Shown here: piece after piece, positions 44,217 to 55,176 of the stretch
How positions within the stretch are numbered: position 1 is the first letter of the stretch
Layout of the letters: each line of letters starts with the position of its first letter
From: Malachius bipustulatus
Lineage: Eukaryota > Arthropoda > Insecta > Coleoptera > Melyridae
Length of the DNA: 64,000 nt
Assembly (NCBI GenBank): GCA_910589415.1
Contig: OU342638.1
Location: 14,052,014 to 14,116,013, forward strand
Direction: 5' to 3'
The notes under the pieces: model-generated
Seen by the model: the letters and a program-made list of their open reading frames with translations, nothing else
What the model was told of the DNA's origin: nothing
Database searches by the model: none
Program-made: the position numbers and the translations under genes

Positions 44217-45107
44217 ATGTTCATCTTGCAGTGGAACTGTAACGGATTTTTTACCCGTTTAGAAAAATTGAAACTCCTAATCTCAAAGAATAACCCATTA
44301 GTTATATGCCTTCAAGAATCCCACCTCAAAGCCGACCCCACCCTTAGGGGATATAACTGTTTTTCAAAACACCGGATCCAAAATGACTGGGCTAGTGGAG
44401 GGGTTATATCTTTCGTGAGTGATAAAGTCTACTCAACCAACATAAACCTAACGACAGATTTAGAAGCGGTCGCCTTTACAATACATCTAAAAAAGAAAAT
44501 AACCGTATGCAATATCTACCTACCAACAAGTAGAGACGTCAGCCACAGGGAAATTCTCGACCTGATAAAACAGATTCCTACACCCAACATAATTCTGGGA
44601 GATTTCAATAGCCACAATACTATTTGGGGCTCCGAATCTAACAATCCAAGGGGCAAAATTATAGAGAATATCATTATTTCATCAAATTTAATTTTACTTA
44701 ATACAGGAACTCCCACTCGTTTCAATTCTTATAACGGAAGCGTTTCGGCAATAGACCTAACAATGTGTGACCCACTCCTAGCCCCTTTCCTAACATGGGA
44801 ATCCTCCACCTACCTGTATGGAAGCGATCACTTCCCAATTAAAATCCAAAACCTCATGGATAATACTTACATCTCGCATAATATAACAAAGTGGAATCTG
44901 TCGCAAGCAAACTGGGATGGTTATTCCAGAGAAGTAGACTCAATACTCTCAGGGTCGCAGATTTCAGAGATAGATGACGTAGATGATATAGTCGAACAAT
45001 TCGAAAAATCACTGATACATCTGCTACAAACCATGTTGGTAAACATTTCCTTCCTAAAAAACACCCTCCGGTCCCCTGGTGGAATAATGATTGCGCCTCA
45101 GCACTGA
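44217..45107 (+). pseudogene. LINE B ORF2, endonuclease part (frameshifted)
   Basis: The apurinic-type endonuclease nicks target DNA. Motifs: LQWNCNG (4-10), LQESHL (32-37), ASGGVISFV (59-67), NIYLPTSR (99-106), GDFNSHNTIWGS (128-139), SAIDLTM (177-183) and GSDHFPI (202-208). All family catalytic positions that I can place are conserved, including SDH, unlike LINE A. Near 45015 a one-base frameshift moves the protein to the frame of the reverse transcriptase. The open frame therefore ends out of register at 45107, while NHVGKHFLPKKHPPVPWWNND can be read in the other frame from about 45027. Confidence 0.9.
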
Positions 45108-47881
45108 AAGCGAGCAAAAACGCTTTCAACCGATACAAAAGACACAAAACCCAAGAAAATCTTTTAAACTTCAAGGAACTCCGAGCCAAAGTCAGGTTTA
45201 TATTTAAAAAAAGCAAAAAAGAATCTTGGAGGAAATTTGTGTCTAGTATAAACTCAGCCACCTCTCCAACGGAGATCTGGAACAAAATAAAAAAAATTAA
45301 AGGTATCCACCAAGCAAAATCCATTATATCCCTCTCCAACGAAAACGAAACTGTCTCCAGCCCAATATCTATAGCCGAGATGCTAGCCGACAAGTTCAAA
45401 GAAAACGCTTCAAACAAAAACCATAGCAAAAAGTTCCTCGACTATAAACAGCAGGTCGAAAGTCAAATTCCTAGAGACCCCGAAAACAACAATTCTCTAC
45501 CTATCAACTCTCCCCTAACACTTGAAGAACTAAAAAATTGCCTTCAAAGCACTAAAGACTCAAGCCCGGGCCCTGATAATATTCCAAACTCTTTTCTGAA
45601 GAACCTCTCTGATAGTTCTCTTAGACACTTGTTAAAAATTTTCAACATCATATATAGTTCCCAGTCATTTCCAAACTCTTGGCGAATGTCTCTAGTCATC
45701 CCTGCCCTGAAACCTGATAAACCGGTAAACTCCCCCTCATCCTATAGGCCAATATCACTCACGAACACTATGTGCAAACTCATGGAAAAAATTATAAACA
45801 ATAGACTAACCTGGATCTTAGAAACTAATAAACTCCTCCACCCTGCCCAGAACGGCTTCAGAAAACACTGCTCCGTAAACGACAATATCGTCTTTCTTGA
45901 ATCTCAAATACACGAAGCATTTGCTAATAAGCAGAAATTACTAGCGGTTTTCTTTGATATTGAGAAGGCATATGACATGACCTGGATCACTCCTATTTTA
46001 CATACACTTCATGACTGGAATATTTCAGGTTACATTTTGAGTTTTGTCCGAAACTTTGTTAGTAATAGAAAAATGAGAGTTGTCTGTAACGGCGTACAGT
46101 CAACAAATAAACAATTAGAAAATGGCCTACCACAAGGTAGTGTTTTAAGCGTAACGCTTTTTTTAATCTCTATTAACAGTTGCTTGGAGTCAATTCAGTC
46201 ACCAGTAAAAAGTTGTCTATACGCCGACGATCTGGTAATTTTTGTAAAGGGTAGAGAGAATAGCTCGATGGTAAATTTGACTCAAAAGACCATAAATAGC
46301 ATAGCAAAGTGGACAGAAAAATCGGGATTTCGCTTTTCCCTCGATAAAACCAAATGCATTCTCTTCAACAAAAGAACAGATAAATATACTCCGCTCCTCA
46401 GATTACACCATAAATCATTAAAATTTGAAATTTCAGTTAAATATCTTGGAATATTATTTGACACCAAACTTTCCTGGAAGCCACATCTAGTTTACCTTAA
46501 GAAATCATGTTTCAGTTCAATGAAAATATTAAAAGTCCTATCTCACCATCACTGGGGAGCGGATAGTACCACCTTACTCCACATATACCAAAATCTTATT
46601 AGGTCAAAGCTCGACTACGGGGCCATCGCGTATTCTACAGCCCGAGAATCCTACCTAAAATCAATAAAGTCCATCCAAACAATTTCCCTTCGAATCATAT
46701 CAGGTGCTTTTTGCACTAGCCCGAACAAGAGTCTATTGTGCCTGTATGGTGAACTCCCCTTCCATTTGAGGTGCAAAATGTTGGCTCTCAACTTCGGAGT
46801 GAACTGCCTTGCTAAAAGTAACCATTTCAACACCCAATATTTTCTAACTGATAGATACAGTAATATATACAGAGCCAATATTAATATTACCCCACCTTTT
46901 CATGAAAGACTCAACACCCTACAGACAGATATTAACTTCCAACTCCATAAACCCCTTTCGTGGGAATGCACAACAATTCCCCCTTGGATAATCCACACCC
47001 CAAAATGCAACACAGAACTAACACTACACCAAAAAACGGAAACAAACCCACAAATCATCCGAAACGCATTTGCGAATGTCATAGGAAAACTCCCACCAAA
47101 CAGAAAACTCATCTACACCGACGGATCAAAGATGGATAACAACGCCGCTTGCTCTGTCATAACACCGACATCAGAACTAAATTATCGATTGCCCCCATCT
47201 ACTAGCATATACTCCGCGGAACTTTTCGCAATTGTCCAGGCTCTGGAATATGCCGAAAGATCCCCTGATAGTCATTTCACAATATGCACAGACTCCCTTA
47301 GTGCTGTGGTGTCACTCAAACAAACCTACCCTCAAAACCCTTTGATAATAAAGATTAAGGAGAAAATACACCGACTAAAATACAGAGTTTCCTTCATATA
47401 CACACCTTCCCATGTCGGTATTAAGGGGAACGAAAGGGCAGACGCAGTAGCAAAGCTAGCTACTGGCGACCACCACATTGGAATAACAGAGCTGTCCATA
47501 CCAAGTGATTTAAAAGCGTTTATTAGATCACAGATATTTCGAGTATGGCAGGTAGACTGGGAGCAAAATGACACATATTTGAGACAATTTAAACCGTCAG
47601 TCAGGGGATTACTCGTGGTCCCTCCCAAAAGAAGGGACCAGATTGTCTTGAATAGAATTAAGCTGGGCCACTCCAACTTGACACACAGACACATAATAAC
47701 CAAGGATCGCCCCCCACAATGCGAAAACTGTCATGTTCGCCTCACTATGAAACACATTATTGAAGAATGCGAGTTACTAGAGAATGCAAGGTCTAATAAC
47801 CAGACACATATTAGTGATCCGGACCAAAACAGTAAACTACTCAGTCTAGTAAATGCGGCAAGTTTATACAACAAAATATGA
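45027..47881 (+). CDS. LINE B ORF2, reverse transcriptase-RNase H part
   Basis: After the frameshift the frame stays open to 47881; its longest Met-started portion is 45239-47881 (880 residues). In that numbering: SYRPISLTNTMCKLMEKII (about 166-184), NGFRKHCSVNDN (about 204-215), motif A FFDIEKAYD (238-246), motif B NGLPQGSVLSVTLFLISIN (about 296-314), catalytic YADD (328-331) and SVKYLGILFDTKLSWKPH (about 400-417). RNase H: IYTDGSKM (625-632), YSAELFAIVQALE (about 661-673), CTDSLSAVVSL (about 683-693) and TPSHVGIKGNERADAVAKLA (about 721-740), with all four acidic residues. The C-terminal CENCHVRLTMKHIIEEC is a CCHC motif. All catalytic residues seen are intact. The Met at 45239 is internal to ORF2, not a natural start. 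Confidence 0.93.
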
Positions 47882-48027
47882 TTATGTGGCGGATGTGTAT
47901 GTTTGCCTGTTTGACCCTTTATGTGACGGATTAGAAGATGGATAGTAGGAAACGGAAAAATCCACAGAAACCCCCGCTAATAACCCTTAGAGGTTGATGC
48001 GGGTAATTTTGAGGGAAAAAAAAAAAA
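47882..48027 (+). other. LINE B 3' UTR and A-rich tail
   Basis: Short non-coding stretch after the ORF2 stop, ending TTTTGAGGG followed by about 13 A bases, directly before the right TSD. Confidence 0.85.
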
Positions 48028-48040
48028 AACTATTAAAAAG
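48028..48040. repeat. Right target-site duplication of LINE B
   Basis: ACTATTAAAAAGC matches 42430-42442, within the coding sequence of the transposase-like gene. Confidence 0.9.
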
Positions 48041-49627
48041 CAACAGACATTGGGCGATCAATAGCATGTTAACGTCTAAAGGGAGTACTGGAGAATTTGT
48101 TTATTTTGGTATAAAAAACGCGTTGAATCGTCAGTTTCAAAAGGGTGCCCATTCAGCATTCACCGAAAATAATTTGTCCACCATCAATCTAATTTGCAAT
48201 GTTGATGGAGTTCAAATACATAATAGTACAAGTCAACAGTTTTGGCCCATCCTAGGCAAGATATGGGTTAGAAATATTAAATTCAAACCGTTTGTTATTG
48301 CTATTTTTAGAGGCGATGGTAAACCTCAGAATTTATCAGAGTTTTTATGCGAATTTGTTGCTGAAATAAATTCTTTGGCGTATGAAAATTTTATTTTCGG
48401 TGATTCAGAGCATAGGGTAATTTTAAAAGCAATTATCGCTGATGCACCTGCAAGAGCATACCTAAAATGTATAAAAGGTTTGATATTTCTGGATATTTCG
48501 GTTGTGAAAGATGTATTAAAAAAGGTGTAAGGATAAATAATAAAATCAATTTTTCACAGTTTAATTCCATGCTAAGAAATGACGATAACTTTTTAGATGA
48601 CGTTAATAATGATCATGTCCTTTCAAAATCTCCTGTTTTGAATATCGAGAATTTTGGTCCAATTTCAGGATTTCCTTTAGATTATAATGCATATGGCTTG
48701 TTTAGGTGTCATGAACCGGTTATTGCGTTGTTGGATTCGTAGTATTAATGTTTCGAAAAGGTTTATGCTATCAGGCCGTCTTGTAGAGATGGCAAAATAT
48801 ATTCCTGTAGAATTTGATCGGAAACCACGCTCAGTTTCGGAAATTGATCGATGGAAGGCAAAGGAGTTTCGCTTCATGCTGTTGTATTGCGGACCTTATG
48901 TCATAAAAGATCTTATTTCCATCAAGGAATACAAACATTTTTTATTACTTTATTCGTCCATGAGAATTTTACGCAAAGGAAATTATAGTAACGGTCGCGG
49001 TCGTCTTGCAAAGTCATGTATGTTAAAATTTTCTCAAAAAATACAAAGAATTTATGGGGAAGATGAAATTATTTATAATATGCATTCAATATACCATATG
49101 GCATTGATGCAGTGGATGGAGATTACAGTTTGGACGAATTGAATTGTTTTCCATTTGAAAGCTTCTTGGGTCAACTTGTAAAAATGATACGGACACCTAA
49201 CAAGCCATTGGCACAAGTTTGTAATCGACTTTTAGAGAAAGAAAGTGATGAAAATGATGTAGCTTGTAGTTTACCTTCCATTGAATCCGTTCATGGCAAT
49301 TTTAAATCAGTTTCTTATAATAGTTACACTATTAAGGTATCAAGCAAAAAAGACTCCTATGTTTTGTTAAAAAATAAAAAAATAATGAAAGTTGAAGAAA
49401 TATTTCGAAATGAATTTGGGAATATAAGCCTAAAGGGTAGAATTTTCCAATGTTATGTCAATTACTTTACTGAGCCAGTGGAGTCTAAAAATCTGGATGT
49501 AGTTAAAATGAGACAGTTGAGCAGTTACATTTTTGAAGAAGATTTACATAGCATTGAGTGTAAATGCCTGGTTTTTCCTATTTGCAAATCCTATTTCTTA
49601 GGAATCGGGATGTTACATGACTTCTGA
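48028..49627 (+). pseudogene. Transposase-like gene, main catalytic part (three frameshifts)
   Basis: It continues the 42062-42442 exon. The first stretch (to about 48478) has NLICNVDGVQIHNSTSQQFWPILG, FKPFVIAIFRGDGKPQNLSEFL and AIIADAPARAYLKCIKG. A shift then leads to SGYFGCERCIKKG. A second shift near 48685 leads to MHMACLGVMNRLL, KPRSVSEIDRWKAKEFRFMLLYCGPYVIKDL. A third near 49105 leads to LDELNCFPFESFLGQLVKMIRTPNKPLAQVCNRL, then a C-terminal domain ending GIGMLHDF. The DG-[SN]-[WP] block, GYFGCExC, DxMHxxCLG, RKPRS and NKPLAQxxRR order resembles the large transposase family annotated in insects and other metazoans as 'transposase domain-containing', near the CMC/EnSpm group. That placement is tentative. 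It cannot be active in this copy. Confidence 0.75.
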
Positions 49628-50233
49628 AAATCATATTATAGTATTATAGTTATAGGTGTATAGATAATTTTGATCACAGCAATGTAAAATAGTACCTATG
49701 TAAGATTTAACTGTAAATTGCAAAAGTTTAATAGTAGGTGTTAATAGGTAATTTAACATTCTTTATGAGCGTAGGAATATTAAGGTTTTCTTCCTATTAA
49801 TAGTTTTCAAGATACTCGACTTTCACTATTGAGGATGACACTGCTTTGAAAAAAAGCTTTGAAATTAAATTAACCAGGATTGAAAGAACATTTTTCGAAC
49901 TTGATGTAAGTGTAAAAATTACATTATTTCTAATAATAAGCCAATGCCGTGGGTAGGAAACTCTATAACCGTTTATGAGCACATTTTTGAAGGAATTGAA
50001 TTGAAATTTTTATTATTTTATATGATGTTTATCATTATTCTAACATTTCAATGTTCACTTTTTTAGAATTTCATGGTAGTTTAAAAATATTACATTTTTA
50101 AAATTAGGTAACCAGTGGCGTGAATAGGAAAAGGTATAGTCACTAAATTTCTATATCCATTATTATTAGCACATTTTTAAAGGAATTGAACTAAAATCTT
50201 CATAGTAAAACAAAGTACATATATGTATACAAT
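49628..50233. other. Spacer between the two genes of the large DNA transposon
   Basis: AT-rich non-coding DNA. A direct repeat of about 70 bases is present (near 49938-50010 and 50108-50200), sharing GTGGGTAGGAAA/GTGAATAGGAAA and GAGCACATTTTTGAAGGAATTGAA/TAGCACATTTTTAAAGGAATTGAA. No gene is seen. Confidence 0.6.
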
Positions 50234-50864
50234 ACAACTCAGATGAAGATGACAATGAAAACCCTGTTGTCAATAAACGATCGAATAGTGCAAAAGTTTG
50301 TGACACATCGTCCAATGAAAGAGAAGCAGATCCAATCACGTCAGAAGATGATGATACTTTCGTGGATGATATCACAGAGACATCTTCACAAACGGTACCT
50401 CAAAATCAAAAAATCAACATATCAAACGTTCGCAAAGGCATCTCCAGAGCAATACATTCAAGATACTCCATTGAAAGCCACCCACAAACGCCCACTACGA
50501 AATCTAATGTAGTTCGAAGTCCGAAGAGTAGAATTATTGGCTCCCAGCCAATTCAGTCTAAGGATTCTAGTCCCATTACTTCGAAAATAACGTCATTATC
50601 AATATCAAGCAATTCGAATGATTTAATGAGGCAAAACCTATTAATCAATGAAAAAATATTGAAGACAGTGAGAAGTTTGGAGTTCGACGTGAAGGAGCTG
50701 AGGAAAGAAGTGTCCGAAGTTAAAAATATGTTGCAAAAAGCAACAACCGAATTGAAAGTTTGTCCAGCGACTAACACATTCAAGTTGCCAGTAACAAATG
50801 ATGAAGAACTGGAGTGTATCGAAAATTTGCTGACTTCAAATGAGAGTCATCAATTGACGAGCTG

Positions 50865-50923
50865 GTAAGTTGAAATAATTTGGTAAATCAAATTGATAAA
50901 ATAATATGTATATATAATTTTAG
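50865..50923 (+). other. Predicted intron 1 of the DUF4806-like gene
   Basis: Donor GTAAGT, acceptor TATATAATTTTAG, 59 bases. Confidence 0.65.
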
Positions 50924-51084
50924 GCTCACGAACTGGCTTTAGTCGGTGGAGGACACCTGAAACAAAACATAAATCTGATGATGAAAAAACTTTTAAATAA
51001 AACAATGGCAATGAAATTTTCAGCCCAGGGAAGACAGAACAAAAAAAAACTTTTCTGTTTTAAAAGTTTATTCGGCGCTCATAA

Positions 51085-51143
51085 GTAGGTATTTTTTTAT
51101 ATGAATATTATGTTTGAATTAATGCATTATGATATTCTTTCAG
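51085..51143 (+). other. Predicted intron 2 of the DUF4806-like gene
   Basis: Donor GTAGGT, acceptor ATATTCTTTCAG, 59 bases. It joins exons 2 and 3 in frame (codon split 2+1). Confidence 0.7.
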
Positions 51144-51256
51144 AAGCCACCAGAATTAAATTTCATGACGCAACGGAGGCGGCCATTTTGAAGTCGATAG
51201 GAGTTTGTTTGGCCACTTCAAGAGACCGAGAAGGTGGGCGGAAAGAAAGAATTTAA

Positions 51257-52164
51257 AAGAAGGCCCGCCCTGACGAAAATATCTAGTTTTAGGAAAAATA
51301 GTGTGTAAATTTTCGAATGATTTTTTTTTTCAATAATCCTGCAGAATGTATAAATTAGGTACCTATATGCTACATTTGTGACGATTAAAGCGCATAGTTT
51401 TATACGCAGTATTATGTTTTTATTAGTCTATAATGTTGTTTCCCGGGGGGGGGGGAGAGGGGGGGGGGGGGTACAAAAGGTGTAAATTAAATGACGCAAA
51501 AGTGCAAAGCCAAGTTATTGAGGGCTCATTAAGGGGTCACATAAAAATGTAAAAACATCTCTGATCAAAAAATTGATTGGGCATAAACAGGTAAATACGT
51601 ATCTACAAATTTGGAAGCAATCTAAAAATGTCTTAATTAATTCTACGGATAAGAGAGATACTTATATTTACAGTCTTTGATAGTTTTGAAACATAAAAAT
51701 CGAACCACGTATAAGTTACTGGATTATGCATAACGTTATAGACATTAAAAAGTTAATCTACTTTCGTGTGAATAAATCATTGTCAATTCGAAATTTTCCA
51801 AAGCTAGGGGGGTTTTGTTATATTTAAATTGGATATAACGCAATAAGTTTGAGGGCACTGCTGTTGAAATTTGGTTTAATTTTCCCAGCTTTTTTTCATT
51901 TCTCACCTCCATTAAATTGAGTTATTTTAGTTTATGTTGTTTGAACTTAATTTAGTTGGTTGTTAATTAAGGTACCGGAGAAGTTACCTATGCACACAAA
52001 TGTTGCACACTTTTTTTCAACCTTAAATGCTGCATCTTTTTTATTTTGCACCTAAATAAGAAAACTTTATTCGAAACACCTAGTTGTTTGCCCTAACAAA
52101 TTCTATACAAAGTTGAAAAATCAATTTAAAAACAGTCCTATAATATCCAATATTGGCAATAAAA
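51257..52164. other. 3' non-coding part of the large DNA transposon
   Basis: AT-rich with no gene. It includes a G homopolymer tract (51445-51471). Confidence 0.55.
51445..51471. repeat. G-rich homopolymer tract
   Basis: Two runs of about 12 G residues separated by AGA, in otherwise AT-rich DNA. They could form a G-quadruplex on the plus strand, or reflect sequencing or assembly slippage. Confidence 0.7.
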
Positions 52165-52704
52165 TACAGTATGACCCATTTGTTCTTGAAACACCCTGTA
52201 GAAGCTTAATTTATGGTGCGATTTTAATAAATAAATTTCTTTTAAATCATAGAGCTTGTAAAACTATATTTTGGGAGCAAAAAGCGACTCATTCCTACAA
52301 AATCCAGGGCCTACTAGATCAGTGTTTACTTGTAAAATCTCAAAAATTCATATTAGCGATTTTTTTAGAAAAAAACTGGGCACGCCACGGGATTCACCAG
52401 CCCCCAAAACGGTACTGTACTAAATTTTGAAAATGTCAGAGTAAAAAGTAAAAAAAGTACCGTTTTGAGGGCTGGTGAATCCCGTGGCGTGCCCAGTTTT
52501 TTTCCAAAAAAATCGGTAATATGAATTTTTGAGATTTTACAAGTAAACACTGATCTAGTAGGCCTTGGATTTTGTAGGAATGAGACGCTTTCTGCTCCCA
52601 AAATATAGTTTTACAAGCTCTATGATTTAAAAGAAATTTCTTTAAAATCGCACCATAAATTAAGATTCTACAGGGTGTTTCAAGAACAAATGGGTCACAC
52701 TGTA
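52165..52704. repeat. Foldback element inside the right CCAATATTGG array
   Basis: The left end is TACAGTATGACCCATTTGTT and the right end AACAAATGGGTCACACTGTA. The arms are nearly perfect complements for about 260 bases (for example CTGGGCACGCCACGGGATTC and its complement) and meet near 52435. Array words (CCAATATTGGCAAT) lie just left and CAATACGTATCCAATATT just right, so it inserted into the array. Confidence 0.9.
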
Positions 52705-52719
52705 TGTATAAAAAAAATT

Positions 52720-53230
52720 ATCTAATATAGGCAATACAATACGTATCCAATATTAAAGTCCTATATTTATCCAATATTGGCAGTACAATATGTATCCAAT
52801 ATTAAAGTCCTATAATTATCCAATATTGGCAGTACAATATGTGTCCAATATTGAAGTCCTATATTTATCCAATATTGGCAGTACAATATGTATCCAATAT
52901 TGAAGTCCTATATTTATCCAATATTGGCAGTACAATATGTATCCAATATTGGTTTGAAAAATTGTCCCAATATTGCAAAACAATATTGGCTAATTATTGT
53001 AAAATGTTAGCACTTCGATATTGGCCCAATATAGGTAACCAATATTTAATCAATATTGGCAGTACAATATGTATCCAATATTGGTTTGAAAAATTGGCCC
53101 AATATTGCAAAACAATATTGGCTAATTATTGTAAAATGTTAACACTTTGATATTGGCCCAATATAGGTAACCAATATTTAACCAATATCGACCAATATTC
53201 AGCCAATATAGCACCAATATTTTTTTTCCA
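52720..53230. repeat. Right-end tandem array of CCAATATTGG words
   Basis: First come about four units of 49 bases (TATCCAATATTAAAGTCC... then CCAATATTGGCAGTACAATA). Then a 132-base unit is repeated (TATCCAATATTGGTTTGAAA starts at 52940 and 53072), followed by TATTGGCCCAATATAG words to the terminus. The array is AT-rich and its 103-codon frame (52839-53150) is an artefact. It mirrors the left array in word content but is far more regular. Confidence 0.85.
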
Positions 53231-53333
53231 CTGGGGTCAACTACCTACAGAGCAGGAAATTACAGAAAATTGTTGGTGACAGAAAGACAGAAACAATGTT
53301 GGTTGAGCAACAATTACAAACGCTCGCACGATG

Positions 53334-53464
53334 CCAAAACAATACAATACAATAAAATACAATACAATATAAATTTCTTTATTGTACTTGAATTACAACA
53401 GTTATTGCTTAGTACAGCAGCGTTATTACAGAAATAATAAAAACAAACACAAAGACACACAAGT
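53334..53464 (-). repeat. 3' terminal part of a LINE (same family as 33318-35197)
   Basis: The reverse complement matches 35080-35197: TTATTACAGAAATAATAAAA and TACTAAGCAATAACTGTTG with a (TACAA)n tail. The rest of the same 3' UTR continues at 55181 after an inserted element. Confidence 0.8.
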
Positions 53465-55176
53465 TGTAGCCCTTTCTGCTCGCTTGATTTAAAATTTCGA
53501 ATAAAGATGCCAAAAGAAAAATGTGCGAGCAGAGGATGCTATTCCCTCTGGCTCTGTTCGGATACGTTCAAATTTATTTGAACCTAAAGCGGAACAGAGG
53601 GTGTTGGAGATCTTAAAATGAAGTTACAAATTTTTCAGTGGTCGTCTAGATAAATTTTGTCTGTCTAAAAAAATTCAAAAGGTCTTAAAAAACTTTGACC
53701 TGCCCTACGTTGTGAATATTTAAATTTCAGGTCACACAAAACACTAAAATAAAAGACACACTAACAATTAACAGTTTATTGGAATACTCCAATTAAATTA
53801 AATTTCCAGGAATTGATAGTAATGTATCGTGAGATTATATACTTAAAATCAGGATTGTTCCACTTATTTACTAAACATTACACATAACATCAAAGATAAG
53901 ACAAAATCATTATTCATTTTAAAATGTAATTAACTAATTAGTCTTTAAAAGACCCAAATTCACCTTCGATTAGCTTTCGCTAAAATTTACTTATCTAACC
54001 TTACTTAATTTGGCCAAATAATAACTTTACTAAATTAAAATTTACTTTACTTATAAAAAAAAATAAAACATTATACCGCTTGGTATAATTAAGTTTAGCA
54101 ATATACAAAATTATCATCTCAATTAGGTATTCTTCAATTCATTAATAAATAACACTGATCCAAATAAATCACTCCAAGTAACATTCTTTGATTGATGTGT
54201 TTCTCATTTTAGAGAACATAAAAAGTTACAAGTATATAAATCTGATAAGGTACCTTCCAGTCCAAATCGCAGTTCATGTTGAAAAGTGAGTGAACGGGAA
54301 GATTCAAAAGCAGGATGGAAAGTGACGCTGCCTCCTTCCACAACTGCTTACGTCAGCCTCCTCTACGGTCCAGACCCATAAAACAAAACAAAAAAATGGC
54401 TTCGCTTTCCCAGAGAACGCCATCCATCCAGACTGGTCACATCAGCAAAACCCCTGAACCAATTATGATCCCAGAACAGAAACTAAAATCGGGACTGGAA
54501 TCAGAGCAAAATAGCTCTAACGAAGAATCCGAAACGAAAACGGAAAACAGAAAAGCAAAAAGCGAAAATAGAACAAAAAGCCCTGAAATTAAAAATAATT
54601 ATATCTGAAAATTTACTAAACGCCATCTTTAAATTTACCGAAATGAATCCATTATCCAAATCGGCCTTCTTTAATCTACTCCATAGTAATCAGCATCAAC
54701 AGATCTCACTCTACCTAATTAGAAACGACATAGAAAATTAGCTTTGCTAAATAAATCTAAAACAACAACTTCATACCTGAGTTTTAAACAAACCACTACA
54801 CGAAACAAATAATTAAACAATTCACTTTCTGAATCATGATCACCACCACTATTTCAACCAGAAAGAACCATGTTCACACAACAATATTTCAGACAGCAAG
54901 GGCGATCCAGCACCAATCTCGTCCGGTTCTCGACCTCACAATTCCCCCCACTCTCCAATCGATACATCCACGCATCTTCCTTTCCTCTACTGCTCTGACG
55001 TGTAGCCCTTCTGACTGGCAGATGACAGACTGTAACTGACAGACTCATCATCCGACCTCGCTACAATGACTCAGAGTATAAAACCAGTGGAGTGTAGCAT
55101 TCCAACCGGTCTATTTTCATGCGCCTTTTCTATTCGAAAATTCATTCGAAACGGATGCGGAAAAGCGCACGCTACA
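53465..55176. mobile_element. LTR-type insertion with TG...CA ends and 4-bp TSD
   Basis: It starts TGTAGCCCTTTCTGCTCGC and ends AAGCGCACGCTACA, giving inverted ends TGTAGC/GCTACA. AAGT flanks both sides (53461-53464 and 55177-55180) and the split LINE 3' UTR joins up exactly when it is removed. A TATAAAA box lies near 55077. TGTAGCCCTTCTGAC at 55002 resembles the left terminus, so it may be a very small internally deleted element with partial LTRs or a long solo LTR. The 97-codon frame 54315-54608 (Ser/Glu/Lys-rich) has no motif. Confidence 0.7.

Larger units (their letters stand above)
42443..48027 (+). mobile_element. LINE B: nearly intact I/Jockey-group non-LTR retrotransposon
   Basis: A 5.585-kb element flanked by an exact 13-base target-site duplication, starting GAGTTGTCCCGCGAAACG and ending TTTTGAGGGAAAAAAAAAAA. 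Order: 5' UTR of about 415 bases, ORF1, a 70-base spacer, ORF2 (endonuclease, reverse transcriptase, RNase H, CCHC), and a short 3' UTR with an A tail. ORF1 is open and ORF2 has a single frameshift near 45015, so this is the youngest-looking LINE in the window. It lies inside the transposase-like gene of the surrounding DNA transposon. Confidence 0.93.
50234..51256 (+). pseudogene. DUF4806-like gene of the large DNA transposon, three exons
   Basis: Exon 1 (about 50234-50864) is open in one frame: acidic DEDDNENP at the start, a Ser/Thr/Ile-rich middle, a helical segment MRQNLLINEKILKTVRSLEFDVKELRKEVSEVKNML that looks like a coiled coil, and KLPVTNDEELECIENLL. A 59-base GT-AG intron (50865-50923) is followed by exon 2 (50924-51084) with HELALVGGGHLKQNINLMMKKLL. 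A second 59-base GT-AG intron (51085-51143) precedes exon 3 (51144-51256) with ILKSIGVCLATSRDREGGRKERI. This order, 'DEELExxE..L', 'L..GG', 'RDREGGR', fits DUF4806, a domain common in arthropods and often next to transposons. Joining exon 1 to exon 2 needs a one-base correction near 50930, so this copy is probably disabled. Function is unknown; a DNA-binding accessory role is only a guess. Confidence 0.7.
41413..53236 (+). mobile_element. Large two-gene DNA transposon with CCAATATTGG end arrays
   Basis: The left end is CCCCTAGTAGAAAGGAATAT and the right end, read in reverse, CCCCAGTGGAAAAAAAATAT. Next to both ends are many CCAATATTGG-type words (41430-41665, 52720-53230), which occur hardly anywhere else in the window. 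Between them lie a transposase-like gene in pieces (42062-42442 and 48028-49627) and a DUF4806-like gene (50234-51256), both plus strand. LINE B accounts for 5.6 kb, and a foldback for 0.54 kb of the right end. Without them the element would be about 5.7 kb, a normal size for an autonomous DNA transposon. No clear target-site duplication was found, so the ends rest on the TIR match and arrays. Confidence 0.75.

Noticed and set aside
44854..45429. 191-codon minus-strand frame
   Set aside because: Antisense shadow of the LINE B ORF2; endonuclease and RT motifs are on the plus strand.
52839..53150. 103-codon open frame
   Set aside because: It is a translation of the tandem CCAATATTGG array; the repeated peptide follows from the repeat period.
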